Shown piece after piece: positions 33,548 to 43,568 of a DNA stretch of 53,628 bases. This DNA comes from Verrucomicrobiota bacterium (GTDB lineage Bacteria; Verrucomicrobiota; Verrucomicrobiia; Verrucomicrobiales; Akkermansiaceae). A program made the position numbers and the translations under genes. The stretch lies in NCBI GenBank assembly GCA_004293285.1, contig RDYF01000018.1:1-53628 (forward strand), in the 5' to 3' direction. The notes beneath the pieces are model-generated. The model was not told the origin of the DNA. It saw only the letters and a program-made list of their open reading frames with translations, and made no database searches. How positions within the stretch are numbered: position 1 is the first letter of the stretch; each line of letters begins with the position of its first letter.

Positions 33548-35083
33548 TTAGTAACTGCGAGCCCACAGCGCCAGTTGCGTCGTCGGCACTCCAGTCAAGA
33601 GACATGAGGCCGAGGCCGGAACGGTGGGCAAAGGAGCCGATGCGAGCGGCAAGCACCGAATGGTGATTTTGTGCTGCTTGGCCAATTCTTCTTCCTGCTC
33701 TGGACTACCCTGCCACGGGGTCAACAACCATCCGGGGTTGTTTTCGCCATCTCCCCAATGCGCGTGAAATGCCGACAAGTCATCGCAGTAACGAATGTTC
33801 TCATCGCGCAGTGCCGTCGCACGGGCGAGCAGATTTTGATGAATGGATGCCAAAATTTCCGTCGCTTGACGCAGAAAATCTTCTTTGTCCATAAAGCTCT
33901 TTTCGCCCGATGGCTGATCTCGACGGCTCAAGGCGACTTTGCGACTCTCCAAATCTCGGGGACCGATCTCGATGCGAATGGGCACACCTTTTTTGACCCA
34001 TTCCCACTTTTTCACGCCACCGCCCAAATCGCGGCTATCGACATGGACACGCAGGGGGTCGCCGTAGTACTGCTGCTGACGCAGGGTCGTGGCTAATGCC
34101 TGACAAGCATCGATGATTGCCTGCTTGCTGTCTTCCTTCGGCGTGACGGGAATGATCACGATTTGCTGCGTCGCTACGCGCGGCGGCAGCACCAAGCCAT
34201 CGTCGTCGGAGTGCGCCATGATCAAAGTGCCGATCATCCGCGTCGATACCCCCCACGAGGTGGTATGGACGTGCTGAATCGATCCATCCCGACCCGTAAA
34301 CTTGATGTCCTGAGCATGGGCGAAATTTTGCCCAAGGTAGTGCGAGGTCCCGGCCTGAATCGCTTTGCGATCCTGCACCATGGCCTCGACGGTCAGTGTC
34401 ATTTCCGCACCAGGAAAACGCTCGTTTTCTGTCTTTTCTCCTGGAATCACCGGAATCGCCAGATGATCGCGCAAAAAGGTCTCGTATTCGCGATGCATCA
34501 ACCGTGTTTCTTCGATCGCTTCTTCCCGTGTCTCATGCGCAGTGTGTCCCTCTTGCCAAAGGAACTCCGCCGTGCGCAAGAACATCCGCGGACGCATTTC
34601 CCAACGCATCACGTTGGCCCACTGGTTGATCAATAGTGGCAGATCCCGATACGAGTGAATCCAGCGCGCAAAAGCCGCGCCGATGATGGTCTCGGAAGTC
34701 GGACGAATGACGTAGGGCTCATCGAGCTTGCCCGTGGGAATCATCCGAGTTTTTCCGGTTTCTGGATCTTTCTGCGCCTCCAGTCGATGATGAGTCACCA
34801 CCGCGCATTCGGTCGCAAAGCCCTCGGCATGCTCGGCTTCTTTCTCCAAGTAGGACAAAGGAATCAACAGGGGAAAATAGGCATTCTGGTGACCCGTCGC
34901 TTTGAAACGTCGATCGAGCTGTTGCTGGATCAATTCCCAAATTCCATACCCCCAAGGCTTGATCACCATGCAGCCACGGGTTTCGGAATTTTCCGCGAGG
35001 TCAGCTCCGCGAATGACCTGTTGGTACCACTCGGGAAAATTTTCATGACGGGTCGGAGTAATGGCAGTTTTGGCGTCGGACAT
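33548..35083 (-). CDS. proS: Prolyl-tRNA synthetase, archaeal/eukaryotic-like type
   Basis: A protein of 511 residues from ATG 35083 (MSDAKTAITPTRHENFPEWY); an upstream ATG at 35125 is possible. The class II motifs are visible: IKPWGYGIWELIQQQLD, VIRPTSETIIG (motif 2 region), RTAEFLWQEGHTAH, and SWGVSTRMIGTLIMAHSDD (motif 3). No editing insertion is seen, and the chain ends in ALWARSY. Both are features of the short ProRS type found in archaea, eukaryotes and some bacteria. It charges tRNA-Pro. The type differs from E. coli ProRS. Confidence 0.95.
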   Translation of the reverse strand: MSDAKTAITPTRHENFPEWYQQVIRGADLAENSETRGCMVIKPWGYGIWELIQQQLDRRFKATGHQNAYFPLLIPLSYLEKEAEHAEGFATECAVVTHHRLEAQKDPETGKTRMIPTGKLDEPYVIRPTSETIIGAAFARWIHSYRDLPLLINQWANVMRWEMRPRMFLRTAEFLWQEGHTAHETREEAIEETRLMHREYETFLRDHLAIPVIPGEKTENERFPGAEMTLTVEAMVQDRKAIQAGTSHYLGQNFAHAQDIKFTGRDGSIQHVHTTSWGVSTRMIGTLIMAHSDDDGLVLPPRVATQQIVIIPVTPKEDSKQAIIDACQALATTLRQQQYYGDPLRVHVDSRDLGGGVKKWEWVKKGVPIRIEIGPRDLESRKVALSRRDQPSGEKSFMDKEDFLRQATEILASIHQNLLARATALRDENIRYCDDLSAFHAHWGDGENNPGWLLTPWQGSPEQEEELAKQHKITIRCLPLASAPLPTVPASASCLLTGVPTTQLALWARSY

Positions 35084-35281
35084 AGTGCGGGGCGGGAAAG
35101 TATCATCGCTCACCACAAAAATCACGGCTTTTTTGCGGAGGACCTGACCTCCCTCTCTTTCAAGGAAAAAGTCTCCCCTCTTTCATTTCACACTCCTTGA
35201 AACGGCTCTGCATTTGTCTTGCGCGGGTCATGAAATTTTCTCGGATGGGCTAAGGGACCCGACTCTTCGGAACACGAAATC

Positions 35282-35512
35282 TCACAGAGCGAATGTCGCT
35301 TGAATGAGGGCCATGGCGGAACTTTCTTGATGGCGATGCACCATCGCAGCAACTTTGGTATCGTCGAGCTGAAGTGGATGATTCCGCAGCAGCGCAGGCA
35401 GATCCGATCCATCTTTTCCTGCCTTGATTTTCGCGATTTGACCAAACCACTGCTTCTCTCGCGCACTCCAGTCGATCACGACGAAGAAATCCCGCTCCCC
35501 TTGATCCATCAT
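35282..35512 (-). CDS. Possible small protein upstream of proS, unknown
   Basis: A 76-codon open frame with a plausible, mixed composition (for example FFVVIDWSAREKQWFGQIAK, and a C-terminal helix-like HQESSAMALIQATF). No domain was recognised. A different frame on the same strand (35188-35466) is also open but reads less like protein. The 198 bp between its end and proS shows no RNA motif. Coding is uncertain. Confidence 0.35.
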   Translation of the reverse strand: MMDQGERDFFVVIDWSAREKQWFGQIAKIKAGKDGSDLPALLRNHPLQLDDTKVAAMVHRHQESSAMALIQATFAL

Positions 35513-35575
35513 GTCAAAAATTCTTTACTTTAGGGGCTTGTCATCAGCAGCGGCATCGCTAACTTGGGGTTGGAC

Positions 35576-36445
35576 ATGAAAATCTGGTTGGATGAAAAGT
35601 TGGTCGATGAGCAAGACGCGAAAATTTCCGTGTTTGACCACGGTTTGCTCTATGGTGATGGTGTATTTGAAGGCATTCGCTTTTACAATGGACGCGTGTT
35701 TCGCTTGGAGGAACACATTCGTCGCTTGTTCGATTCCGCACGTGCCATCGTGCTGAAAATGCCTTGGACCATCGAGGAAGTGATGCAGTTCACCGTCGAC
35801 ACAATCAAGGCGAATGACCTCCGCGATGGCTATGTCCGCTTGGTCGTCACGCGCGGCACTGGGGGGCTGGGGCTCAATCCCTACCTCTGCGAGAAACCGA
35901 GCATGTTCATCATCGCATCGACCATCAGCCTCTATCCCGAGGAGTATTACACCAATGGTCTCGCCATCATCACCTGCGCCACGCGCCGACCCACCCCCGC
36001 GGCCCTGATGCCGCAGGTGAAGTCGCTGAATTATCTCAATAACGTCATGGCTAAGGTCGAGGCCATCCAAGCCGGAGCCATGGAAGCCGTGATGCTGAAT
36101 GAACAAGGCTATGTCTCAGAATGCACGGGGGATAACATTTTCCTCCTGAAAAATGGCGTACTGCTAACGCCTCCCGTCGCCGATGGCGCACTGGATGGTG
36201 TCACCCGCCGCGTCATTCTTGAACTCGCGGATCAATTGCAAATCCCTTGGAAGGAGCAAACGTTGACTCGCTATGACATTTTCATTTCGGACGAATGCTT
36301 CCTCACGGGCACGGCAGCAGAAGTGATTCCCGTCATTGCGCTTGATCGACGCCCCATCGGCGATGGCAAGCCCGGTCCACTCACCGGCAAGCTGATCGAG
36401 GCCTTCCGCGCACTCGCCAATAGCTCTGGCACTCCGATTGCTTAA
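35576..36445 (+). CDS. ilvE: Branched-chain amino acid aminotransferase
   Basis: A protein of 289 residues from ATG 35576 (MKIWLDEKLVDEQDAKIS); a TTG 12 bp upstream is an alternative. This is a PLP fold-type IV transaminase, catalysing the last step of valine, leucine and isoleucine synthesis. Motifs are VFDHGLLYGDGVFEGIRFY, the RLVVTRGTGGLGL segment, MPQVKSLNYLNN with the PLP Lys, EAVMLNEQGYVSECTGDNIF, and DECFLTGTAAEVIPV. Branched-chain rather than D-alanine specificity fits the overall sequence but is not proved. It precedes mcsA by 12 bp. Confidence 0.93.
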   Translation: MKIWLDEKLVDEQDAKISVFDHGLLYGDGVFEGIRFYNGRVFRLEEHIRRLFDSARAIVLKMPWTIEEVMQFTVDTIKANDLRDGYVRLVVTRGTGGLGLNPYLCEKPSMFIIASTISLYPEEYYTNGLAIITCATRRPTPAALMPQVKSLNYLNNVMAKVEAIQAGAMEAVMLNEQGYVSECTGDNIFLLKNGVLLTPPVADGALDGVTRRVILELADQLQIPWKEQTLTRYDIFISDECFLTGTAAEVIPVIALDRRPIGDGKPGPLTGKLIEAFRALANSSGTPIA

Positions 36446-36457
36446 TTTCCTTGCTCC

Positions 36458-36985
36458 ATGAAATGTGATTTCTGCGATAAAAAAGCCACCGTCTTTCTGA
36501 CGCAGCTGGTCGAAGGACAGATGAAAAAAGTCTGTCTTTGCGAGAGCTGCGCCCAGGACAAAGGCGTCACGGACCCTACCGGCTTTTCGCTCGCAGATAT
36601 GCTCATCACGGGCACTCCCACCAGCGCGATTCTCGGCGCGCCGATTTTCTCGTCGAAAAAACGCCAGAGCGATGAGAAGAAATGCCCGCATTGCGGTTTC
36701 AGTGCCGATGACCTGAGCCGGGTTCGACGCTTTGGTTGCAGTGAATGCTACGATGTCTTCCGCTCTGAAATGGAAATGATTCTCCCCGGCATGCAAATCG
36801 GAATGACTCACGTGGGTAAAGTTCCACGCGGTCACGAGGAGAAGCATCTCCATGAGGAAAAAATCGAGCGTTTGCGCTCGCAGCTTGATGCAGCCATTCA
36901 GTCGGAAAATTACGAAGCCGCCGCTCGCCTGCGCGATGAACTTCGCCAACTCGAAACTCTTTTCCCCGGTCTTTCTCCCTCATGA
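36458..36985 (+). CDS. mcsA: McsA-like protein with zinc-binding CxxC pairs and UVR domain
   Basis: A protein of 175 residues. Two treble-clef-like zinc sites are seen: CDFCDKK with CLCESC at the N-terminus, and CPHCG with CSECYD in the middle (about 75-95). The C-terminal helix-turn-helix is a UVR domain (SENYEAAARLRDELRQLE). In Firmicutes, McsA activates the arginine kinase McsB. The stop overlaps the mcsB start (ATGA at 36982), and McsB overlaps ClpC, so the three are one translational unit. The transcriptional repressor CtsR, which precedes these genes in Bacillus, is absent; ilvE lies upstream. Confidence 0.9.
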   Translation: MKCDFCDKKATVFLTQLVEGQMKKVCLCESCAQDKGVTDPTGFSLADMLITGTPTSAILGAPIFSSKKRQSDEKKCPHCGFSADDLSRVRRFGCSECYDVFRSEMEMILPGMQIGMTHVGKVPRGHEEKHLHEEKIERLRSQLDAAIQSENYEAAARLRDELRQLETLFPGLSPS

Positions 36986-38109
36986 TGCGATTCTCCACAT
37001 TGATCCGCCACCCAGCCGAATGGATGATTGGCGGCACAGTTGACAATGCGGTGGTGCTCACTTCGCGCATTCGCCTCGCACGGAATTTGCGCAAAATTCC
37101 TTTCCCCGGCTGGGCCACCGCTGCACAGCGCCGCGAGGCCATGGACCTGATGCTGCCTGTCATCCAAGAACTGCGCCCGATGAAGGACGCATTTGCCCAA
37201 TCTCTCAGCGGCCTCACTGCCGTGCAGAAACAGGTGCTCGTGGAACGCCATCTGATCAGCCGCGAACACGCCGCTCGCACGGAAGGCAGCGCCGCGGTGA
37301 TTGAACGTCGCCAGACGCTGAGCATCATGGTCAATGAGGAGGACCACCTGCGCATGCAGTCGATCCGACCCGGCCTTCATCTGCGCGTCGCGTATGACGC
37401 CCTCAATGAAGTGGATGATGCCCTGCAAGAACAACTCCCTTTCGCTTTTGATCGCAAGCTCGGCTTTCTCACGACTTGCCCGACGAATCTAGGCACCGGC
37501 ATGCGCGCCTCGGCGATGCTGCACTTGCCCGCCTTGGTCCTCAGCAATCAAATCGGCCAGGTGCTTAATGCCATCGCCCGACTCGGCCTCGCGGTGCGCG
37601 GTCTCTATGGCGAAGGCACGGAGTCGCTCGGCAATCTCTATCAGATCTCGAATCAATCCACGCTCGGTGAAAGCGAACCGCAAATCATCGAGCAGTTGGA
37701 ACGCGTCATTTCTCAGGTCGCCATGCATGAAGCGAATGCTCGCCTCAAGCTGTTAGAGGATGAACCGATCATGCTCCACGACAAGATGGGCCGCTCGTTT
37801 GGCGTGCTGAAACATGCCTGGCTGATGGATTCGAAGGAAGCTCTCAATCACCTTTCGGTGGTCCGACTCGGGGCCTGCTTGGGCTTTTTCCCGAAGGAAA
37901 CGGTCCGACTTTGCGATACCTTGCTCATGGAAATCCAGCCCGCTCACTTGCAACTCCACTGCGGACAAAAACTCTCGCCAGAACAACGCGATGAGCGCCG
38001 CGCACAAATCATGCGCTTGCATTTGCAAAATGTGACCAGCCCTGTTACTGTCATTTCAGATCACAATCACCACCCTCTCTCTGATTCCAATCCATCCCCA
38101 GAGCCATGA
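36982..38109 (+). CDS. mcsB: Protein arginine kinase McsB
   Basis: A protein of 375 residues, a phosphagen-kinase-like catalytic domain. It phosphorylates arginine side chains and so marks proteins for ClpC. Sequence landmarks are VVLTSRIRLARNLRKIPFPG near the N-terminus, the NEEDHLRMQ segment, RGLYGEGTESLGNLYQISNQ with the catalytic Glu, and the C-terminal RDERRA. The last matches the RDxxRA phosphoarginine-binding motif known from McsB. Length is normal. The gene overlaps mcsA and clpC by 4 bp each. A phosphoarginine quality-control system in a Gram-negative lineage is supported by this operon. The YwlE phosphatase was not seen. Confidence 0.93.
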   Translation: MMRFSTLIRHPAEWMIGGTVDNAVVLTSRIRLARNLRKIPFPGWATAAQRREAMDLMLPVIQELRPMKDAFAQSLSGLTAVQKQVLVERHLISREHAARTEGSAAVIERRQTLSIMVNEEDHLRMQSIRPGLHLRVAYDALNEVDDALQEQLPFAFDRKLGFLTTCPTNLGTGMRASAMLHLPALVLSNQIGQVLNAIARLGLAVRGLYGEGTESLGNLYQISNQSTLGESEPQIIEQLERVISQVAMHEANARLKLLEDEPIMLHDKMGRSFGVLKHAWLMDSKEALNHLSVVRLGACLGFFPKETVRLCDTLLMEIQPAHLQLHCGQKLSPEQRDERRAQIMRLHLQNVTSPVTVISDHNHHPLSDSNPSPEP

Positions 38110-40664
38110 ACAATTTTACCCCACGCGCCCAACAAGTCTTAGCTCTCGCCCGCAAGGAGGCTGATCGCTTTAGCCACAATTATGTCGGCACGGAACACGT
38201 GCTTCTCGGACTGATCAAACTCGGTCAAGGTGTCGCAGTGAATGTCTTGGAACGTATGGGGCTTGACCTCGATCGCGTCCGCATGGAGGTGGAAAAGGAA
38301 GTCGGCACTGGTAGCGCCGGCCAAAGCACGGGCAATATCCCTTACACGCCGCGCGTGAAAAAGGTCCTCGCGCTGGCGGACAAAGAAGCCAAGGCTCTCA
38401 ATCATTCTTACGTCGGCACGGAGCACTTGCTGCTCGGCCTGCTGCGCGAAGGCGATGGCGTGGCTGCTCGTGTCTTGAAGCAGTTGGAGGTCGATATCCA
38501 AACGGCTCGCAATGAAATCCTCGCGGAAATTGACCCGAATTACACTCCCAATGACTCGGCGGATGACATGGATATGGATGAGTCGGAGGACGATGAAGGC
38601 GAATTCGCTGATCAACCGAAGTCGGGCAACAACGCCGGAGAAAATGCCGAGGGCAAGAGCAAAACCCCAGCACTGAAGGCCTTTGGTCGCGACCTCACGA
38701 AAAGCGCCCGCGATGGGGAACTGGACCCTGTCATCGGCCGTGAAAGTGAAATTGAACGCGTCATCCAAATTCTCTGCCGCCGCACGAAAAACAATCCCGT
38801 CCTCATCGGCGAAGCCGGTGTCGGCAAAACCGCCATCGCTGAAGGCCTGGCTCAGGAAATCGCCGCGGGCAATGTCCCAGAAATCCTCCGCGACAAACGC
38901 GTGATCACGCTCGACCTCGCCCTGATGGTCGCTGGCACGAAGTACCGTGGCCAATTTGAGGAACGCATTAAGGCGGTGATGGATGAAATCCGCAAGGTGA
39001 AGAATGTCATTTTGTTCATCGATGAACTTCACACCATCGTCGGCGCTGGCTCTGCCGAGGGCGCGATGGATGCCTCGAATATCATCAAACCCGCTCTCAG
39101 CCGCTCGGAAATGCAGTGCATTGGCGCGACGACGCTAAATGAATACCGCAAGTACATCGAAAAGGACGCCGCTCTGGAACGTCGTTTCCAACAGGTCAAG
39201 GTCGATGAACCCAGCGAAGAGGATGCCATCAAAATTCTCTACGGCCTGCGCGCGAAGTATGAGTCTCACCACAAAGCTCGCTTTACCCCCGCCGCCATTG
39301 AGGCTGCGGTGAAATTGACCGCTCGCTACCTCACGGGTCGCTATCTCCCGGATAAGGCCATCGATGTCCTCGATGAAGCCGGCTCGCGTGCGCGCATTTC
39401 CCAAATGACTCGCCCGCAAGCGATTAAGGAGCTGGAAGGCGAAATCGAAACGATCAATAAGAACAAACTCGCCGCCATCGCCGAACAGGATTTTGAAAAA
39501 GCTGCTGCTCTCCGCGATGCCGAGAAAAATGCGAAGAAGAAGCTCGAAGATACCCTGAAGGAATGGCGCGCTCAATCGGAGGAATCGATCATCGATGTCG
39601 ATGACGATGACATTATGGCGGTCGTTTCGAAATGGACCGGTGTGCCTTTGCGCCGCATGGAACAAACGGAAGCCGATAAACTCCTCAAAATGGAGGACGA
39701 ATTGCAATCGCGTGTCATCGGACAAAATGAGGCGGTCAAGTCGATCTCAAAAGCCCTGCGTCGCTCGCGCGCCGATCTCAAGGACCCTCGCCGCCCCATC
39801 GGCTCGTTCCTTTTCCTCGGCCCCACGGGCGTCGGCAAAACGTATCTCGCTCGCAATCTCGCGGAATTCATGTTCGGCGATCCCGATGCCCTGATTCAAA
39901 TCGACATGTCGGAGTACATGGAGAAATTCACCTCCAGCCGTCTCATCGGCTCGCCTCCAGGATATGTCGGTTACGAGGAAGGCGGCCAACTCTCGGAACA
40001 AGTGCGACGTCGCCCTTACAGCGTGATTCTTTTTGACGAAGTCGAAAAGGCGCATCCCGATGTCATGAATTTGATGCTGCAAATCCTCGAAGAAGGCGTC
40101 GTCACTGATTCGATGGGTCGCAAGATCGATTTCCGCAATACCATCATCATTCTCACCTCGAACGTCGGCGCGAGCACGATCAAGCGTCAGAGCACCCTCG
40201 GCTTCAATGCCATGACTGCCGATGAAGCGGACTTTGATACGATGAAGGAAAAAATCATCGAAGAAGCTAAGCGCTCGTTCAAACCCGAGTTCCTCAATCG
40301 ACTCGACGAACTGGTGGTTTTCCACATGCTGGAAAAACCCGACCTCTCGCGCATTGTTGATCTCGAAATTTCGAAGCTGGCCAAGCGCCTCAAGGACAAA
40401 TCGATCGACCTGGTGCTCACCGATTCCTCGCGCGATCTGTTGATTGCCAAAGGCTACGACCCCAGCTACGGCGCTCGCCCGATGCGTCGAGCCGTAGAAC
40501 GCTACCTCGAAGACCCCCTCGCCGAGGCCTTGCTGCGGGGAGAAATCAAGAGCGGCGATCACGTCGAAGTCATTCGCCGCGACAACAGCGACGAACTGCT
40601 CTTCCAGCCCACAAGCCCCTCTCAGCCGGCCCTCACTACCACTGAGGAAAAGCCGGAGGAATAG
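38106..40664 (+). CDS. clpC: ClpC AAA+ unfoldase of the Clp protease
   Basis: A protein of 852 residues. Two N-domain repeats carry [13 protein letters not shown] and [12 protein letters not shown]; the Glu after GT in each corresponds to the phosphoarginine-docking Glu of Bacillus ClpC. AAA1 has Walker [10 protein letters not shown] (about 235-243) and [13 protein letters not shown] middle domain with a UVR-like helical pair (about 445-490, [14 protein letters not shown]) is typical of ClpC. AAA2 has GPTGVGKTY (573-581) and the ClpP-docking LGF loop in QSTLGFNAM (about 697). It unfolds substrates, probably those marked by McsB, and feeds ClpP. A strong terminator follows. ClpP itself is outside the window. 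Confidence 0.96.
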   Translation: MNNFTPRAQQVLALARKEADRFSHNYVGTEHVLLGLIKLGQGVAVNVLERMGLDLDRVRMEVEKEVGTGSAGQSTGNIPYTPRVKKVLALADKEAKALNHSYVGTEHLLLGLLREGDGVAARVLKQLEVDIQTARNEILAEIDPNYTPNDSADDMDMDESEDDEGEFADQPKSGNNAGENAEGKSKTPALKAFGRDLTKSARDGELDPVIGRESEIERVIQILCRRTKNNPVLIGEAGVGKTAIAEGLAQEIAAGNVPEILRDKRVITLDLALMVAGTKYRGQFEERIKAVMDEIRKVKNVILFIDELHTIVGAGSAEGAMDASNIIKPALSRSEMQCIGATTLNEYRKYIEKDAALERRFQQVKVDEPSEEDAIKILYGLRAKYESHHKARFTPAAIEAAVKLTARYLTGRYLPDKAIDVLDEAGSRARISQMTRPQAIKELEGEIETINKNKLAAIAEQDFEKAAALRDAEKNAKKKLEDTLKEWRAQSEESIIDVDDDDIMAVVSKWTGVPLRRMEQTEADKLLKMEDELQSRVIGQNEAVKSISKALRRSRADLKDPRRPIGSFLFLGPTGVGKTYLARNLAEFMFGDPDALIQIDMSEYMEKFTSSRLIGSPPGYVGYEEGGQLSEQVRRRPYSVILFDEVEKAHPDVMNLMLQILEEGVVTDSMGRKIDFRNTIIILTSNVGASTIKRQSTLGFNAMTADEADFDTMKEKIIEEAKRSFKPEFLNRLDELVVFHMLEKPDLSRIVDLEISKLAKRLKDKSIDLVLTDSSRDLLIAKGYDPSYGARPMRRAVERYLEDPLAEALLRGEIKSGDHVEVIRRDNSDELLFQPTSPSQPALTTTEEKPEE

Positions 40665-40707
40665 GTCAGGCGTTTCCACAAAAAGGAAACAGCCCCGATT
40701 CGCACAG

Positions 40708-40737
40708 GAGACCGCTCACTCAGCGGTCTCTTTTTTT
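40708..40737 (+). terminator. Terminator of the mcsA-mcsB-clpC operon
   Basis: GAGACCGCT (40708-40716), loop CACTC, AGCGGTCTC (40722-40730), followed by seven T. It lies 44 bp after the clpC stop. Confidence 0.88.
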
Positions 40738-41032
40738 ACCCAAAAACCGTCTTGAACTCGATCACTGGCGCCAATTGGGTTAAAGCCGATTTCTCCTCAA
40801 TCAGAGACTTCTTTCCGAGAAATTCATTCCGATCCGTCAATCACCATCAACATTTCGTGCCTTCGTGTGCATCAAAAGGATTCTCACTCCAGTTTGTCTG
40901 TCCCCATAGCGATAAGAAACCATTCCTTTTCATGAGACATTTTCATTCAAATAAAACATCGGCTCGTTGACAAAATCGCCACTTGTCAACTTTTGATTTT
41001 TCCCTACGATCCCGCGACTCCTGATTTCTCAT
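40738..41032. other. Intergenic region upstream of transketolase
   Basis: 295 bp, moderately AT-rich. It contains the palindrome at 40966-40990, listed separately, and presumably the tkt promoter. No small gene was supported. Confidence 0.5.
40966..40990. promoter_or_regulatory. Perfect inverted repeat upstream of transketolase
   Basis: GTTGACAA-N9-TTGTCAAC, perfect 8-bp arms, 43 bp before the tkt start. The left arm includes TTGACA, a consensus -35. No strong -10 follows at the right distance. It is a candidate operator controlling tkt; the regulator is unknown. Confidence 0.45.
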
Positions 41033-43006
41033 ATGAATACTACTGTTCTTTCCGCCGCCGCCAATCAAGCCCGTGGACTTGCCATGGATGCCATTCACGC
41101 CTGCTCCTCCGGTCACTTGGGCCTCCCTCTCGGCTGTGCAGAAATCGGTGCCGTGCTTTTCGGCGAGGTTCTCCGCTATGAGCCCAGCACTCCGCGCTGG
41201 TTGAATCGCGACCGTTTTCTCCTCTCGGCTGGTCACGGCTCGATGTTCCTTTACGCTTGGCTCCATCTCTCGGGTTATGCCGTGTCCCGTGAGGAAGTGA
41301 AAAATTTCCGCCAACTCCACTCGATCACTCCTGGTCACCCTGAGTTCCACGAAACTCCAGGCGTAGAAGCCACCACCGGCCCTCTCGGTCAAGGCATCGC
41401 CAATGCTGTCGGCTATGCGCTCTCGGGCAAGCGCGCTGCGGCTCGCTTTAACACGGACGCTCATACCATTTTTGACCACCATGTTTTTGCCCTCTTCGGC
41501 GATGGTTGCTTGCAAGAAGGCGTCGCCAAGGAAGCGATTGCTTTCGCAGGTCATGCCGGTCTCGATAACTTGGTGCTGATTTATGATTCCAATGACGTCA
41601 CGCTGGACGCCATGGCCGATGTCACGCAAGGCGAGGACGCAGAAGCCTATTTCCGCTCGCAACAGTGGGATGCCATCACCATCGATGGCCACGACATGGC
41701 CGCCATTGCCAAGGCTCTGCAAGACGCCAAAGCCAACAACAATGGTCGCCCGAAGGTGATCATCGCGAAAACACTCATCGGCAAAGGCATTCCTGAAGTC
41801 GCAGGCACCGCCAAAGCTCACGGAGAAGGTGGCGCGAAATTCATCGACGAAGCCCGCAAGAACCTCGGCCTCCCCGAGGAGCACTTTTTTGTTTCGGACG
41901 AAGTTCGCTCGTATTTCGCCGACCGCGCCGCCGCCAGTGCCAAGGAACTCGCCGCATGGCAAGCTACCTACGATGCCTGGAGCCAAGCGAACCCCGCTCT
42001 CGCTCAGGAACTGACCGAGTGCGTGGCCTACGCAGTGCCGAGCGATCTCAGCGCGCAAATCCCTGCCTTTGCCGCCGATTACAAGGACGCCACCCGTAGC
42101 GCTGGTGCGAATGTGATCAATGCTGTCGCCAAAGCCATGCCGAGCTTCATCACCGGCAGTGCTGACCTTTTCGGTTCGACGAAAAATTACCTCAAAGACG
42201 GCGGCGATTTCTCCGCTCAAAACCCCACTGGCCGCAATATCTGGTTCGGCATCCGCGAGCACGCCATGGGCGCGATCTGCAACGGCATCGCCTACGACGG
42301 CCTGTTCCGTGCTTCCGGCGCGACCTTCTTGGTGTTCGCCGATTACCTGCGCCCGTCGATCCGTCTGGCCGCTCTCGCGAAACTTCCCGTCACTTACATT
42401 TTCACTCACGACTCTGTTGGCGTCGGTGAAGACGGCCCCACCCACCAACCTGTGGAAACGGTCAGCGGCCTGCGCGTGATCCCAGGTCTCGATGTCATCC
42501 GCCCTGGCGATGCCGAGGAAACCGCTGGTGCCTTTGTCGCCGCGATGCACCGCACCGATGGCCCAACCGCCCTCATCCTCACCCGCCAAGCGATTCCTTT
42601 GATGAATCAACTGAGCGTCGAGGAGCGTCGCGATGGCGTGATCCGCGGTGCTTACATCGCCAAGAAAGAAACCGCAGCACTCGAAACCATCCTGCTCGCC
42701 AGTGGTTCGGAACTACAACACGCCATGGACGCCGCCACAGAACTCGGTGCCGGTGTTCGCGTGGTTTCGGTTCCTTGCTTCGAGCGCTTTGATCGTCAAA
42801 GTGCTGAATACATCGAAAGCGTCCTTCCTTCCAGCTGTACCAAGCGCATCGCCATCGAAGCCGGTGTCAGCGGTCTGTGGTGGAAATACGTCGGCCTGCA
42901 AGGCAAGGTGATCGGCATCGATCGCTTCGGCATCTCCGCCCCCGGCAACACTGTGATGAAGGAGCTCGGCATGACGAAAGACACCGTCATCGCCGCCGCG
43001 AAATAA
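41033..43006 (+). CDS. tkt: Transketolase
   Basis: A protein of 657 residues. It transfers two-carbon ketol units in the pentose phosphate pathway with thiamine diphosphate. Visible features are the N-terminal [64 protein letters not shown] (TPP/Mg motif near 156), [19 protein letters not shown] (catalytic Glu region, about 405-420), and [17 protein letters not shown]. Order and length are normal. It is the last housekeeping gene before the accessory island. Its terminator is an exact copy of one after higA. Confidence 0.96.
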   Translation: MNTTVLSAAANQARGLAMDAIHACSSGHLGLPLGCAEIGAVLFGEVLRYEPSTPRWLNRDRFLLSAGHGSMFLYAWLHLSGYAVSREEVKNFRQLHSITPGHPEFHETPGVEATTGPLGQGIANAVGYALSGKRAAARFNTDAHTIFDHHVFALFGDGCLQEGVAKEAIAFAGHAGLDNLVLIYDSNDVTLDAMADVTQGEDAEAYFRSQQWDAITIDGHDMAAIAKALQDAKANNNGRPKVIIAKTLIGKGIPEVAGTAKAHGEGGAKFIDEARKNLGLPEEHFFVSDEVRSYFADRAAASAKELAAWQATYDAWSQANPALAQELTECVAYAVPSDLSAQIPAFAADYKDATRSAGANVINAVAKAMPSFITGSADLFGSTKNYLKDGGDFSAQNPTGRNIWFGIREHAMGAICNGIAYDGLFRASGATFLVFADYLRPSIRLAALAKLPVTYIFTHDSVGVGEDGPTHQPVETVSGLRVIPGLDVIRPGDAEETAGAFVAAMHRTDGPTALILTRQAIPLMNQLSVEERRDGVIRGAYIAKKETAALETILLASGSELQHAMDAATELGAGVRVVSVPCFERFDRQSAEYIESVLPSSCTKRIAIEAGVSGLWWKYVGLQGKVIGIDRFGISAPGNTVMKELGMTKDTVIAAAK

Positions 43007-43032
43007 TCATACGCGGTATCGACCATCACTCC

Positions 43033-43062
43033 TCGCCCACCCAGCCATCGCTCGGTGGGCGA
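43033..43062 (+). terminator. Terminator after transketolase (copy 1 of a repeated hairpin)
   Basis: TCGCCCACC pairs with GGTGGGCGA around a 12-nt loop, 26 bp after tkt. The 29 nt from 43033 to 43061 are identical to 44666-44694 after higA. The T-rich stretch after it is weak (AACTTCTTTTG), unlike that of the other copy. Confidence 0.7.
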
Positions 43063-43070
43063 AACTTCTT

Positions 43071-43478
43071 TTGCTCATTGCGATTCTCTTCGCACTTTGG
43101 ATCCTGAAATCGCTCGTTTTCAGCAAAGGTTTCTTTACCTATCAATTGTTATCAGAAGTTGGTGACGACAACGTAAGAATTCAAGTAAGCGCAAAGGATT
43201 CATTCGAATACGAAATTGTCAAAACAGACGGCGAAATCCTCTTGGCGGGCACTTCCTATGAGCGCAATCTTCATGATCCAGAAGTCGTGATATCGATTCG
43301 TCAATCCAGCAACGGAGCTCTGATCTCGACGTCGGATGGCATATCTACCCAAGTTAACTCTGTTGACTGGACTGGTTTTGCGATGACAGGCACCCATGAC
43401 ACAGGTCTGCTAGTCCCTATCATTGGCAGTAAAGACAATCTTTTATGCCTCAGAATTAAAAGCAACTTGAACAATTGA
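43071..43478 (+). CDS. Hypothetical protein with N-terminal membrane helix, probably 5'-truncated
   Basis: A 135-codon open frame whose only plausible start is a TTG at 43071; no ribosome site is visible and the frame is open upstream to tkt. The N-terminus (LIAILFALWILKSLVFSKGF) is a membrane helix. The rest has short beta-like strands (VRIQVSAKDSFEYEIV, LLVPIIGSKDNLLCLRI) without a known motif. The sequence begins 9 bp after the repeated terminator hairpin, so the original 5' end may have been lost by recombination there. A hairpin (43479-43500) follows directly. It may be a pseudogene. Confidence 0.45.
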   Translation: MLIAILFALWILKSLVFSKGFFTYQLLSEVGDDNVRIQVSAKDSFEYEIVKTDGEILLAGTSYERNLHDPEVVISIRQSSNGALISTSDGISTQVNSVDWTGFAMTGTHDTGLLVPIIGSKDNLLCLRIKSNLNN

Positions 43479-43500
43479 ACGATCCGCGGCGGCGGATCGT
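43479..43500. terminator. Hairpin at the end of the hypothetical gene
   Basis: ACGATCCGC-ggcg-GCGGATCGT is a 9-bp perfect stem with a GGCG loop directly after the stop codon. No T-run follows on either strand, so it may be a structured element rather than a terminator. Confidence 0.4.
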
Positions 43501-43568
43501 GTCACCGCAAACAAGCCCTTAAAGGACATGACGACAATGGGGGACTCAAACGCTCTGGGACGCTACAA

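Noticed and set aside
35084..35281. A T-box or other riboswitch upstream of proS
   Set aside because: Only a 6-bp CGGGTC/GACCCG pairing is visible; no T-box consensus or terminator/antiterminator pair was found.
40943..42610. A 555-codon open frame on the minus strand opposite tkt
   Set aside because: It is the mirror of transketolase coding sequence with no recognisable protein features.
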